Notes: generated by a model not told the origin, from the letters alone. Positions 7,506 to 15,909 are shown, counted from the first letter of the stretch. The stretch: DNA of 50,027 bases from Halodesulfovibrio sp. (GCF_025210605.1 NZ_JAOARI010000026.1:1-50027); one strand, 5' to 3'. Made by a program: numbers and translations.

Positions 7506-9584
7506 TTACGCGCGGAGGATGTGTTCTTCCGTTGGCTCTGTACCTTGTTCTTCTTGCAGATTTGATTGTGCGGGCGGCAAAAGCACATGATCTACGACTT
7601 CGGTGATTGACGATATGAAGTGTAATTCTGCGGCATTTCGCACGTCTTCATTCATTATTTCAACCTCGCGGCGGTTACTTTCTGGCAGAAGTATTTTTCG
7701 TACCCCTGCTTGCTGCGCGGCGAGTATTTTTTCACGCAATCCACCCACAGGTAATATGCGTCCACTCAGAGTAAACTCACCTGTTAATGCAACATCCCGT
7801 CGCGCTGCTCGCTTCGTGAGCAGCGATAACAATGCCATTGCAATGGTTATCCCCGCTGAAGCACCATCTTTTGATATATTTCCCGCAGGAATATGAACAT
7901 GAATATCTGTTTGTTCGAAGATGTTTTCATCGATTGCGAACTGTTTGGCATTACTTCGGAGAAAGCTGAGCGCAGTTTGCGCTGACTCTTTGAGGATGTC
8001 TCCTAGGGAGCCTGTCATCAAGAGTTGCCCCGTTCCCTTCATGCTTGCAGTTTCAATATAGATAAGCTGCCCGCCGTATTCGCTCCATACTAAGCCTGTT
8101 GTTACACCGATAAGCGGCTGTGCTGTGGCTGCTTCAAATGAGAACCGTTCGTACCCCAGCAGACTGTGGATGTCTTCGGTTGATATCGAAATCGGTGGTT
8201 CTTTGGTGTGCTGCAATATCTGTAAATTTATTTTTCGGCATATATTACCGATTTCCCTGTTTACACTACGGAGTCCGGCATCTCTGGTATAGCCGGAAAT
8301 AAGGGCAGCCATTGCTTCTGGCGTAAATGAAATTTCGTTCTGTGAATAGCCTAGCGTTCGCAGCTGACGGGGGGCTAGGTAGTCCAGTCCAATTTGTTTT
8401 TTTTCATTGAGTGTGTAGCAGGAGAACGGAATTATTTCCATTCTGTCCCGTAATGGTGCTGGAAGATTTTCCACGACGTTGGCTGTTGTAATAAACATAA
8501 CGCGGGAAAGATCGAACGGAGTATCCAGATAGTAATCCAAGAAGTGCCTGTTTTGCTCTGGGTCTAGAATTTCCAGCAAAACAGATGCCGGATCTCCCCT
8601 GAAGTCCTGACCAATCTTATCAATTTCATCCAGCATAAATACAGGGTTATTAACGCCGCACTTATTCAGCTCGCTTATTATACGACCTGCCATTGCGCCT
8701 ACGTACGTGCGCCTGTGTCCCCGAAGTTCTGCTTCATCACGCATGCCTGCCAGAGAAAGTCGAATAAATTTTCTTGAAAGAGCGTTTGCAACGGATTTTC
8801 CGATGGAAGTTTTGCCAGTGCCTGGAGGGCCTGTGAAGCATAAAATTGGACCGGAAACAGAGCATGCCTGTTTTTGTTGGTCTAAAATTTCTTGCACAGT
8901 GTTTCGGAGAATCTCAAGATTGATAGGCTTTGGAAGGTAATGCAGCGCACCTTTTTTGAGTGCACCTATCGCGTTATCAACAGTGGCATAGCCTGTAACG
9001 ATAATAAGCTTTGTGTCCGGCCATTCTTCCTGCACATAGTTGAGCAGCTCAAGTCCGTCCATCTTTTGCATTTTCAGGTCGGTTACAATGCAGTCCACAT
9101 TCCTTTCTTCCAAGATGTGCACGGCTTCCAGCCCGTTTGCTGCTACAAGAATTTCGCAAGACAGCTTGCTGAGAGAATACGCCATGTTGTCACGGGAGAT
9201 CTGTTCATCATCGACAACCAGTACGGTACTTTTACGTATGTGACAGGTAATATTGGAAGCAAGGTATTCCAGAATGCGCTGCTTAACTCCGTCCAGCCCG
9301 AAATGTTCCTGATTGAGCACGGCAACAGCGTTTTCAAGCTCCAGATTGTCTTGAGATGAAATGTTCCATGGCAGCGAAAGTAACATCTCAATATACGTCA
9401 CGCCGAGGCTGAATTCGGCTACAGAAGGGTCTGTTCTGTCGAGCTTGCTTATTTCATCTAATGCAATGCGCCGTACGTTTTCGGGCAGTTTTGATTTCTC
9501 GACGGAGTTTCTTAATTCTTCCTGAGTGCTCAGAGTGGTTTCCGGTGCCGCTTCAATTGTTTCCTGTCTACTAAAAAGTCCCAT
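7506..9584 (-). CDS. Lon-type ATP-dependent protease with an inserted response-regulator receiver domain
   Basis: 692 residues, start ATG 9584 behind GGCGG. It lacks the LON substrate-binding domain. The order is: residual Lon helical neck (about 30-112, with the Lon-typical LLSLPWN and GLDGVKQRILEYLA), a complete receiver domain (about 119-235, acidic pair D125/D126, phospho-acceptor D169 in VTDLKM, and KP at the end), then AAA+ (Walker A GPPGTGKT 252-259; Walker B FMLDEID 316-322) and the Lon protease domain with Ser576 in KDGASAG and Lys619 in GGLREK, so the Ser-Lys dyad is intact. The receiver sits exactly at the junction where ordinary Lon passes from neck to AAA+. Its TGYATVDNA segment equals that of the response regulator at 6078. 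I infer phosphorylation-controlled proteolysis, perhaps by the neighbouring kinase. It may be cytoplasmic. Confidence 0.9.
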   Translation of the reverse strand: MGLFSRQETIEAAPETTLSTQEELRNSVEKSKLPENVRRIALDEISKLDRTDPSVAEFSLGVTYIEMLLSLPWNISSQDNLELENAVAVLNQEHFGLDGVKQRILEYLASNITCHIRKSTVLVVDDEQISRDNMAYSLSKLSCEILVAANGLEAVHILEERNVDCIVTDLKMQKMDGLELLNYVQEEWPDTKLIIVTGYATVDNAIGALKKGALHYLPKPINLEILRNTVQEILDQQKQACSVSGPILCFTGPPGTGKTSIGKSVANALSRKFIRLSLAGMRDEAELRGHRRTYVGAMAGRIISELNKCGVNNPVFMLDEIDKIGQDFRGDPASVLLEILDPEQNRHFLDYYLDTPFDLSRVMFITTANVVENLPAPLRDRMEIIPFSCYTLNEKKQIGLDYLAPRQLRTLGYSQNEISFTPEAMAALISGYTRDAGLRSVNREIGNICRKINLQILQHTKEPPISISTEDIHSLLGYERFSFEAATAQPLIGVTTGLVWSEYGGQLIYIETASMKGTGQLLMTGSLGDILKESAQTALSFLRSNAKQFAIDENIFEQTDIHVHIPAGNISKDGASAGITIAMALLSLLTKRAARRDVALTGEFTLSGRILPVGGLREKILAAQQAGVRKILLPESNRREVEIMNEDVRNAAELHFISSITEVVDHVLLPPAQSNLQEEQGTEPTEEHILRA

Positions 9585-9643
9585 GTTTCCGCCTTTTGTT
9601 TCTCTATGTATATCAGCTTGATATAGGTAAATCCATGTATTCT

Positions 9644-9738
9644 GGTGCTGCAATATGCAGCACCTTTTGTGCGATCTAATGTCATGTTCGTAAGCGAATG
9701 CTGCAAATTGCATCGGCATATTTGTAATTGCTGCAAAT
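9644..9738. promoter_or_regulatory. Enhancer-like array of TGCTGCAA elements between the Lon-type gene and the USP/TauE operon
   Basis: TGCTGCAA occurs at 9646, 9699 and 9729, spacings of 53 and 30 bases (about five and three helical turns). The first copy is part of a perfect dyad: GGTGCTGCA (9644-9652), three bases, TGCAGCACC (9656-9664). The second contains a shorter dyad, GCAA-A-TTGC (9703-9711). Copies two and three share ten bases, TGCTGCAAAT. The array lies 70-165 bases upstream of the sigma54 promoter at 9808, the usual distance for activator sites, and 60-155 bases upstream of the divergent Lon-type gene. The first dyad is followed by TTTTG and could instead form a weak terminator hairpin. 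Confidence 0.6.
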
Positions 9739-9807
9739 CGTAACGTTTTTTCATGGGTGAAAATAGTCGCTTGAGATAAAAGTCAGTAAATATAGTATAT
9801 TAAAGAA

Positions 9808-9823
9808 TGGCATGGATACTGCT
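9808..9823 (+). promoter_or_regulatory. Sigma54 (-24/-12) promoter of the USP/TauE operon
   Basis: TGGCATGGATACTGCT matches the consensus TGGCACG-N4-TTGCW at 10 of 12 informative positions, with exactly ten bases between GG and GC. The predicted start of transcription is near 9834, 26 bases before the ATG at 9860. A sigma54 activator gene lies 2.4 kb away and enhancer-like repeats precede the site. Confidence 0.75.
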
Positions 9824-9859
9824 ATCTGAAAACAAAATACCTGAACGATGGGATGATTC

Positions 9860-10348
9860 ATGAAGATAATGGATATGTTGGAGTCTGTTTCTGTTGCTGC
9901 TGCTTTTGCTGAAGCTGGCGAACAGGATACGGCTTTAGAAATAATGAAAATTGATGAAAAAAATAAAAAAATAATAGTTGCTTATGATGGAGAGCCAGCG
10001 GAACGGCAGGTTATTCAGGCGGCTATACCTGTTGCGGCGCGGCTGGGGTGCGAATTGTTGTTTGCCTGTGTGCAGGGCAGAGCGAAAGCCGAAACGCTCG
10101 GGAAGAAATTTTTCGAATCATCGAACCGTTCCTTTAAACGAATTTTCACAGAGGAGGTCGAGAAATTATCAAGTTCTACAGACAAAATACATGCCCGGCA
10201 GATTGTTGTGTTTGAGAGCTTTAATGAGGCAGTACGTAAGGTTTGTAATGAAACACGAGAAGTAGAGTTTGTTCTTTTACGGAGTGATGCATGTAAACCG
10301 GCTCAATTGCACATAGATGTGCCCTATTTTTTTATGACGAATGCCTAG
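9860..10348 (+). CDS. USP-like protein with an N-terminal LE-VA-AE-G motif
   Basis: 162 residues in two parts. Residues 1-30 form a short helical motif (MLESVSVAAAFAEAGEQDTA) almost repeated in the next gene. Residues about 35-160 look like a degenerate universal stress protein: a beta strand with IIVAYDGEP at 37-45, an alternating alpha/beta pattern, and a final strand-forming stretch, but without the glycine-rich ATP loop of ATP-binding USPs. It is the first gene of the operon behind the sigma54 promoter. A cytoplasmic location is likely. The USP assignment is by pattern only; the motif function is unknown. Confidence 0.75.
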   Translation: MKIMDMLESVSVAAAFAEAGEQDTALEIMKIDEKNKKIIVAYDGEPAERQVIQAAIPVAARLGCELLFACVQGRAKAETLGKKFFESSNRSFKRIFTEEVEKLSSSTDKIHARQIVVFESFNEAVRKVCNETREVEFVLLRSDACKPAQLHIDVPYFFMTNA

Positions 10349-10401
10349 CGTGGGGAAATGCTGGGTAGCACAGAGACCTACGCTTGAAAAAGGAGGGCGT
10401 T

Positions 10402-10569
10402 GTGAATCTGTTTAAAACGTTGGAAAGGCTTTTTGTAGCGGTTGTTTATGCGGAAAGTGGTGATAGTGAAATGGCAGAAAGCATTGTCACTGAGCATAAG
10501 CGAAATACTAAAGTGTCTAATAGACAAAAGTCAAAAACCGCGAATAAACGTCCGCAGTTGCGTGCGTAA
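10402..10569 (+). CDS. Small protein (55 aa) carrying the same N-terminal motif as its neighbour
   Basis: GTG start at 10402 with AGGAGGG (10391-10397) in front; a TTG at 10384 would place the ribosome binding site inside the gene and is rejected. The first half, TLERLFVAVVYAESGDSEMA, matches the first 30 residues of the protein at 9860 in its pattern LE....VA...AE.G....A. The second half is very basic (TEHKRNTKVSNRQKSK), suggesting contact with nucleic acid, membrane phospholipid or an acidic partner. I do not recognise a named family. Gap to the previous gene 53 bases, to the next 34. Confidence 0.72.
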   Translation: MNLFKTLERLFVAVVYAESGDSEMAESIVTEHKRNTKVSNRQKSKTANKRPQLRA

Positions 10570-10603
10570 CATAGTATAAGAAGGTTGTACCGAAGGAGAA
10601 AGA

Positions 10604-10915
10604 ATGAATACCGCGCATGATAGAAAGAAAAAAGCAAAAATTAATGCATTGTTGTTCGGCGCTGTAAGCATATGTTTATACGCAGCAGTGTTTCACTTTG
10701 CAGACCCAATGGTAGCCTTGTATGCAAAAGGTGGAGCGTACTGTTTGTTACCTGTTTCTACAGTATTTTTATTCTCGTATGTGCATGGTAATTTTGCAAG
10801 CAATGTGTGGACAGCTCTTGGTATTGAGGCATCTGCTTCTGCAGAAAGAAAAACAGATGCAGCTGAGGCAACCAAACGTAAAGACACCCGTAGCCGTGCT
10901 GCAATGAAAGCGTAG
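10604..10915 (+). CDS. Small two-TM membrane protein of the TauE operon
   Basis: 103 residues, ATG after GAAGGAGAAAG. A basic N-terminus (residues 1-13) precedes two hydrophobic segments (about 14-33 and 38-60), then a polar tail rich in Ala, Lys, Arg and Asp (about 70-103). This suggests both ends face the cytoplasm. No known domain is recognised. Its place directly before the TauE/SafE permease, 27 bases apart, suggests an accessory subunit or regulator of that permease. Confidence 0.75.
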   Translation: MNTAHDRKKKAKINALLFGAVSICLYAAVFHFADPMVALYAKGGAYCLLPVSTVFLFSYVHGNFASNVWTALGIEASASAERKTDAAEATKRKDTRSRAAMKA

Positions 10916-10942
10916 CAGACTCGATTAATCAGGAGATATTCC

Positions 10943-12010
10943 ATGCATGATATACTATTAGATGGCGCTCGTTTTGTAGATTTGTCTTTAGCGGGTGTAC
11001 TGTTCCTTTTCTTTGTAGGTTTTGTAGGTGGCTTGGTAAGTGGTTTTATCGGCTCCGGTGGTGCGTTTGTACTTACTCCGGGCATGATGAGTCTTGGTGT
11101 ACCGGGTCCGGTCGCTGTTGCAAGTAACATGTGCCATAAATTCCCTAAAGCTCTCGTGGGTGCTTTAAAACGCTACAAGTACGGTCAGGTTGATATTAAA
11201 ATGGGTCTGATTGTTGGTGTTTCTGCGGAAATTGGCGTGCAGCTCGGTATTCAGGTTCAAAAGTTTATTCTGGAAATGTGGGGTGCAGCTGGTTCTAACC
11301 TGTATGTTTCTTTCGCCTTTGTGTTCGTTCTGGTTACTGTAGGCAGCTTTGTTATGAAAGATGCCATTACAACCAAGCGCAACGGTGGTGAAGAAAAAGT
11401 AACCAACCTTGCGAAAAAGTTGCAGAGCATAGAACTCTGGCCAATGATGAACTTTAAAGGCAGCAACATTCGCATTTCTTTCTGGTTCACTGCTCCTGTA
11501 GGTCTTGCTGCTGGTCTCCTTGCTGCTACCATCGCTGTGGGTGGTTTTGCAGGCGTACCGGGTATGATCTACATCATTGGTATGTCCAGCCTTATGGCAT
11601 CAGCAACAGAGCTTGTTGTTGCATTTGTTATGGGACTTGGCGGTACTCTTATCTGGGCGTTCTACGGTATGGTAGATATTCGCCTGACTCTCATTATTCT
11701 TGCCGGTTCTCTTTTCGGTGTTCAGCTTGGCGCTATTGGTACAACATACGTTAAAGATTACGTTATTAAATACGTAATGGCGACCATTATGCTTATCGTT
11801 GCATTTAGCCGTGGTCTTGCTATGCCTAAATATCTCAAACAGCTTTCTGTGCTGGATTGGGATGCAGGACTTATTAGCAGCATGAGCAAAGCTAGCTTTG
11901 GTCTCATGTGTTTTGCATTAGGCGTAGGTGCATATATTATTCTGAAAGCCATGATTATGGGACGTAGACAAGAACGTAAAATGGAGATGGCTGCCAGTTC
12001 TAATGCGTAA
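10943..12010 (+). CDS. TauE/SafE-family anion exporter/permease
   Basis: 355 residues with about eight to nine membrane segments and the twofold TauE/SafE pattern: GLVSGFIGSGGAFVLTP at about 29-46 and a second glycine-rich copy, GLLAATIAVGGFAGVPGM, at about 190-207. The central cytoplasmic loop (about 138-170) is charged. Members move sulfite, sulfoacetate or other small organic or sulfur anions across the cytoplasmic membrane; in a sulfate reducer a sulfur oxyanion is plausible but not shown. Clear AGGAGAT ribosome binding site. It is surrounded by USP-type and small membrane proteins in one operon. Confidence 0.9.
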   Translation: MHDILLDGARFVDLSLAGVLFLFFVGFVGGLVSGFIGSGGAFVLTPGMMSLGVPGPVAVASNMCHKFPKALVGALKRYKYGQVDIKMGLIVGVSAEIGVQLGIQVQKFILEMWGAAGSNLYVSFAFVFVLVTVGSFVMKDAITTKRNGGEEKVTNLAKKLQSIELWPMMNFKGSNIRISFWFTAPVGLAAGLLAATIAVGGFAGVPGMIYIIGMSSLMASATELVVAFVMGLGGTLIWAFYGMVDIRLTLIILAGSLFGVQLGAIGTTYVKDYVIKYVMATIMLIVAFSRGLAMPKYLKQLSVLDWDAGLISSMSKASFGLMCFALGVGAYIILKAMIMGRRQERKMEMAASSNA

Positions 12011-12045
12011 GATATAATCTAACCCGATGATAAGGGGCGTTGCGG

Positions 12046-12900
12046 ATGTATAAAAAAATGCTTGTAGCTTTTGATGGTGCACAAACTTCAATGGATATTG
12101 TCCGGCAGGCTGCTCGCTTTGCCAGATCAGAAAACTCCGCGGTTGATATCGTGACTGTCTGTCCGGAGTACCAGGGAGATTTGCGGATACAGGGAGATAC
12201 AAGTGTTTTGTACGACATGTACGAAACCATCCGTAACGCCTTAAGTGATGCTGTGACGATGTGTGAAGAGCACGGCATCCATGCTCGGGGGCATTTCTGC
12301 ATAGGGCGTCCGGCAGAAACACTTGTTGAGCAGATTAGCGCACTCGGCAGCGATATTGTAGCACTTGGCACTCACTCCAGACAGCTGTTACAATCAGTTG
12401 TGGTCGGTTCCGTAGCTAGTACCGTGGTTCGTCAAACGGATAGTGATTTGCTCATAATTACAGGGAGCAATGAACTTTCGCTGGATAACATTTTTCTTGC
12501 ATACGATGGAAGTGCAGAAGCTGACATAGCAGCGCAGCAGGCGAGCGCCTTATCGGAACGGTACGGTGCTGAGCTTACAGCAGGTATAGCATATGAAATG
12601 CAAATGGAGGCGTTTAGCCTTTCGCCTGTTGTTGAACGTGAAGTGTTAGAAAAAACAGAGATGGCAGTGGCATCGATTAATGCAATAGTGTCCGAAGCTG
12701 ATGTCAGAAAGTTTGACGTAGCTGTGCGGTATGGAAATCCTCCGCATGAGGTATTGGTGGAAGAAGCTGCAAGAAAAAAAGCAGGGTTGATAGTTGTCGG
12801 AGCAGGTTCGCGCAGCAAGCTTTCACATCTTTTGATAGGCGGTGTTGTCTATAAACTCGTGTACAGTAGTGTTTGTCCTGTACTGGTTGTAAAGGAGTAG
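12046..12900 (+). CDS. Tandem universal stress protein
   Basis: 284 residues made of two USP domains (about 1-140 and 145-284). Domain 1 starts YKKMLVAFDGAQTS and ends with GTHSRQ...VVGSVASTVV; domain 2 starts IFLAYDGSAEA and ends with VGAGSRSKLSHLLIGG, then VVYKLV. Both have G-x2-G-x9-G-like loops close to the ATP-binding consensus, though imperfect in domain 1, so domain 2 is the likelier nucleotide binder. ATG 12046 is preferred over TTG 12040 because of AAGGGG at 12032-12037. TauE plus USP neighbours are a recurring pairing; a role in stress-dependent gating of the permease is inference. Confidence 0.9.
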   Translation: MYKKMLVAFDGAQTSMDIVRQAARFARSENSAVDIVTVCPEYQGDLRIQGDTSVLYDMYETIRNALSDAVTMCEEHGIHARGHFCIGRPAETLVEQISALGSDIVALGTHSRQLLQSVVVGSVASTVVRQTDSDLLIITGSNELSLDNIFLAYDGSAEADIAAQQASALSERYGAELTAGIAYEMQMEAFSLSPVVEREVLEKTEMAVASINAIVSEADVRKFDVAVRYGNPPHEVLVEEAARKKAGLIVVGAGSRSKLSHLLIGGVVYKLVYSSVCPVLVVKE

Positions 12901-12905
12901 ATGCA

Positions 12906-13271
12906 ATGAGTGTTAATACGGTTGAACAGTATGTTGAAGAAGGCAGCGCTGATGCTTGTGCAGATGATACAGTGCATTCTGAAATCAACAGAGAATACGC
13001 TGCGTACTCGTTTGTCGATGTGAAAAATAAAGAAATGTTAAATGCAAAATATATATTGCTGGATAAATCAGAGATAAAAAAAGGCGGCGTAGTTGTTCTG
13101 AAAAAAGAATCTGAAAAACAGCGTTATTTTTCAGTTCAGGATGTCAAAGATACCGCAAAATGTGTGGAACTTGTTCCAGCAAAAAATGCATACGGTAAGA
13201 TTGCGTTACTGTTTGCGTTACTCGGCATCAGCTGGCTTGTGATCGACTACATTGCGGGTCTGGTGTTCTAG
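12906..13271 (+). CDS. C-tail-anchored small protein, last gene of the TauE operon
   Basis: 121 residues. The acidic N-terminal 35 residues are followed by a compact region of alternating strands (about 35-95, including YILLDKSEIKKGGVVVLKK) and one C-terminal membrane segment (about 98-121, ending in IAGLVF at the stop). This is the architecture of a tail-anchored protein with the soluble part inside the cell. The start ATG 12906 follows AAAGGAG that overlaps the end of the USP gene, so translation is probably coupled. Family unknown. Confidence 0.72.
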   Translation: MSVNTVEQYVEEGSADACADDTVHSEINREYAAYSFVDVKNKEMLNAKYILLDKSEIKKGGVVVLKKESEKQRYFSVQDVKDTAKCVELVPAKNAYGKIALLFALLGISWLVIDYIAGLVF

Positions 13272-13344
13272 ATCGCGCGTCAGAAAAAATTTCCTTGTGT
13301 TACGTTCCGTGCTGGTTGTGTGAACGTTCTCATGCAGCCATATT

Positions 13345-13381
13345 GCCCCTCTTCTTATTTTCCGGGAAGGGGGGCTTTTTG
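13345..13381 (+). terminator. Terminator of the USP/TauE operon
   Basis: A 10-bp stem, GCCCCTCTTC (13345-13354) with GAAGGGGGGC (13366-13375, one wobble pair), followed by TTTTTG. It closes the operon started at the sigma54 promoter. Confidence 0.85.
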
Positions 13382-13511
13382 ATGTGCGGTCATCTTTATT
13401 GTGTACATGCAGGGCTGTGAGCAGTATGAGGTATGCAACTTGATTAAGGTAATGACTATATATAACTGTTCGAAGTTGTATTCGAGTTTTATTTATAAAT
13501 TGCGAGTAGTT

Positions 13512-13619
13512 ATGAAAGATAATGATCCGTTTTACTCAAGGCTGGCATGGATAATTATGCTAACAGGTCTTGCTATTGGTGTTGGCTTTTTTGTGTATTG
13601 TGTGAGGCATGGTTTGTAA
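13512..13619 (+). CDS. Putative 35-aa single-TM protein
   Basis: A short frame, MKDNDPFYSRLAW then a hydrophobic run of about 20 residues, then a basic end (CVRHGL). The composition is that of a genuine small membrane protein, but the ribosome binding site (GCGAG) is weak and a longer frame reaches 13401. It is separated from the preceding operon by a terminator. Function unknown. Confidence 0.4.
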   Translation: MKDNDPFYSRLAWIIMLTGLAIGVGFFVYCVRHGL

Positions 13620-13762
13620 CACACAGCATTGTTACAAAATAGCGCGCTGTTCAAGAAGAAGCGATATATGTTGCTTCATCAACATTGTATTAGATGAAAT
13701 ATGGAACAGGCGCATGTGTATAGACTTTTTTGCTTACAGTAAGCTCAGGTATATGGAAAGAT

Positions 13763-14917
13763 ATGTCTAACTTTGTTTTTATTACGTTGCTTGCAGCGTT
13801 TCCTGCGTTATCTACGGATATGTATCTTCCTGCATTGCCTATAATTCAGCAGCAGATGGGGATTCCGCTGGCTACAGCTAACTTGTCGCTGGTTCTGTTT
13901 TTTGTGTTTTTCAGTTTTTCATTACTTATCTATGGTCCACTATCTGACCGTGTGGGCAGACGACCTGTTTTGCTCGGTGGGATAACAATATATATCATTG
14001 GCAGCATTCTCTGTGCTTTTTCACAAAATATCTGGCTACTAGTGGCTGCCCGTATTGTGCAAGCTGCGGGAGCGGCTTCTGCATCGGCACTCTCGATGGC
14101 GCTGGCAAAAGACTTGTATACAGGAAAAGAGCGACAGAAGGTGTTGGCATATATCGGGGTGATTATTCCCCTCTGCCCAATGTTGGCTCCACTACTCGGC
14201 AGCCTTATATTGGAATATGCTGACTGGAGTTGGATTTTTGTCTGTCAGGCGGTGTTAGCGTCTGTTGCAATGTATGGCACTATCTGCTTTACAGAGCCTG
14301 ATTTTGATAAGACAAACGGCTCTATATGGCGGATAGTATCGCGCTATACAGCAGTGCTATCTAATGTTCAGTTTTCGCTTAGCTGCTTTACGTTTTCGTT
14401 TATGGGGATTGGCTTTTTTGCCTTTCTTGCGGGGTCTGCTGATATCTATATTTTATCGTATGGGTTTACTGAGCAGCAATATGCATTGTTCTTCGGTTTT
14501 AACGCACTTGGTTTTATGATGGGGTCACTGCTGTGCTCCCGACTCTGTGTAGATATGACTGCACACGAGATTTTGCGAGGATCTCTTGTGGGTATTGTTA
14601 TAGCGAGTATTGCTCTATTCTTCTTTGGAGATACCCCTTATGGTTTTGCAATTACAATGTTCTGTATGACCTTTTCCATAGGTGTGAGTCGTCCCGTGAG
14701 CAACCATATGATTCTGGAAACAGTGGATTCGGATGTGGGTACGGCGTCGTCTATTTTGACGTTCACGTACTTTATTCTAGGTGCAGTTGCTATGCAGTTT
14801 ATTTCCTTTGATTGGGAATGTAAGCCAGATGTCATAAGTAAAATGGGCGTCGTTGCAGGTATAATCCCGCTAGTGGCGTTATCCATTTTGCGTAAAGAAC
14901 ATCAAAAGAAATCGTAG
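13763..14917 (+). CDS. MFS multidrug efflux transporter, Bcr/CflA type
   Basis: 384 residues with about 12 membrane segments. The N-terminal signature FPALSTDMYLPALP and the loop motif GPLSDRVGRRPVLLGG (motif A between TM2 and TM3) identify the Bcr/CflA branch of the drug:H+ antiporters. It exports drugs or metabolites from the cytoplasm. ATG 13763 is chosen with GGAAAG just before it; an upstream TTG at 13730 has no ribosome binding site. It stands alone, flanked by its own terminator. Confidence 0.88.
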   Translation: MSNFVFITLLAAFPALSTDMYLPALPIIQQQMGIPLATANLSLVLFFVFFSFSLLIYGPLSDRVGRRPVLLGGITIYIIGSILCAFSQNIWLLVAARIVQAAGAASASALSMALAKDLYTGKERQKVLAYIGVIIPLCPMLAPLLGSLILEYADWSWIFVCQAVLASVAMYGTICFTEPDFDKTNGSIWRIVSRYTAVLSNVQFSLSCFTFSFMGIGFFAFLAGSADIYILSYGFTEQQYALFFGFNALGFMMGSLLCSRLCVDMTAHEILRGSLVGIVIASIALFFFGDTPYGFAITMFCMTFSIGVSRPVSNHMILETVDSDVGTASSILTFTYFILGAVAMQFISFDWECKPDVISKMGVVAGIIPLVALSILRKEHQKKS

Positions 14918-14932
14918 CATTGAATACAGAAA

Positions 14933-14961
14933 ACCCGTCCAGAAATGAGACGGGTTTTTTT
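14933..14961 (+). terminator. Terminator after the MFS efflux gene
   Basis: Stem ACCCGTC (14933-14939) with GACGGGT (14949-14955), then a seven-T run. Confidence 0.9.
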
Positions 14962-15141
14962 ATGGAAAGAGAAATGTGTTCAGCACAAAAAATTGGCAGA
15001 ACCTATGTGTAAGCTGATCTAGGTAGCTAACTGTATTTTCGTTGAGATATGGTCAAATAAAACAAAAATAACGAATAGCGCGAAGGGGGCTTCCGAATAC
15101 GACTGTTATCTGAATATTAGCGGATAGCAGCTAATGCAATG

Positions 15142-15438
15142 CTAGCATGCGGCGTTCAGGGCAGCGCTTAGTTCGTCCAGTAAAGCTGTTTTTTCTGTTG
15201 CCGAAGATTCTTGGATAAACTCTTCCAGTAGCCCAATAACTTCTTCGACGCACGGAGCATTATTGTCTTGCAGGATTTCAGCGATGAACAAGGTTAATGC
15301 TAAACCATCAGCACGATCTAGCTGTACATTTTCCTTATAGTTACTAGTGGTTGTCTTATTCCATACATAATTTTGATTGTATGGACTGTCTTCGAGGACA
15401 CTTTTTATAGTATTTTCACAATCGGTTAGGGAATGCAT
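15142..15438 (-). CDS. Hypothetical small acidic protein
   Basis: 98 residues, ATG 15438 with AGAGG seven to ten bases upstream. Residues 1-40 are polar (with NQNYVWNKTT); residues 42-98 form an Ala/Leu/Glu-rich, probably all-helical stretch (ALTLFIAEILQDNN, EEVIGLLEEFIQE, LDELSAALNAAC) ending in cysteine. No membrane segment, no signal peptide. I do not recognise the family. It lies alone between a terminator and a long gene-poor stretch. Confidence 0.6.
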   Translation of the reverse strand: MHSLTDCENTIKSVLEDSPYNQNYVWNKTTTSNYKENVQLDRADGLALTLFIAEILQDNNAPCVEEVIGLLEEFIQESSATEKTALLDELSAALNAAC

Positions 15439-15909
15439 AGAGAAACCTCTAGATAAGTTGTTATGTTAGAGGATCTTCTACTTACATGGGGTGAGAATGT
15501 AAAGTAACTAACTGTTAAATATACAATGCAAAAGAGTAGCTATCTGGCAGTTGTCTATAATGAAAATAATTTTATAGAGGTTTCAGCAGGGCTATTGACC
15601 AAGGTTCCGCAATGGCTCGTCGTTAGTTGTGCCGCTAACTCTTTTTGATGGGGAAAAAAGGTGAGGAAGGAATGTTGGGCTAGAGTCGTTTTTTGCAGTG
15701 AATTGGTTAGCCCAATGCGGCAATGGAAGAAATATAGCGAAATGTAATTGTTGAAGTGGGATGTATACTTATTTGTGTGCTCAAATTATACAGGTGACAA
15801 ATTACGTGTGCGGTATGCATTGTTGGCGTATGCAATATGGAATAGTTATAGGTAAGTTATGGGTGCTTATTTGGCAACGAGGTACAGGTGTGAATAGGTT
15901 AAAACGACT
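15439..15909. other. Gene-poor stretch
   Basis: About 470 bases. An isolated TATAAT near 15560 has no matching -35. The only longish plus-strand frame (15761-15949) has no ribosome binding site and odd residue use. Nothing else is supported. Confidence 0.5.
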
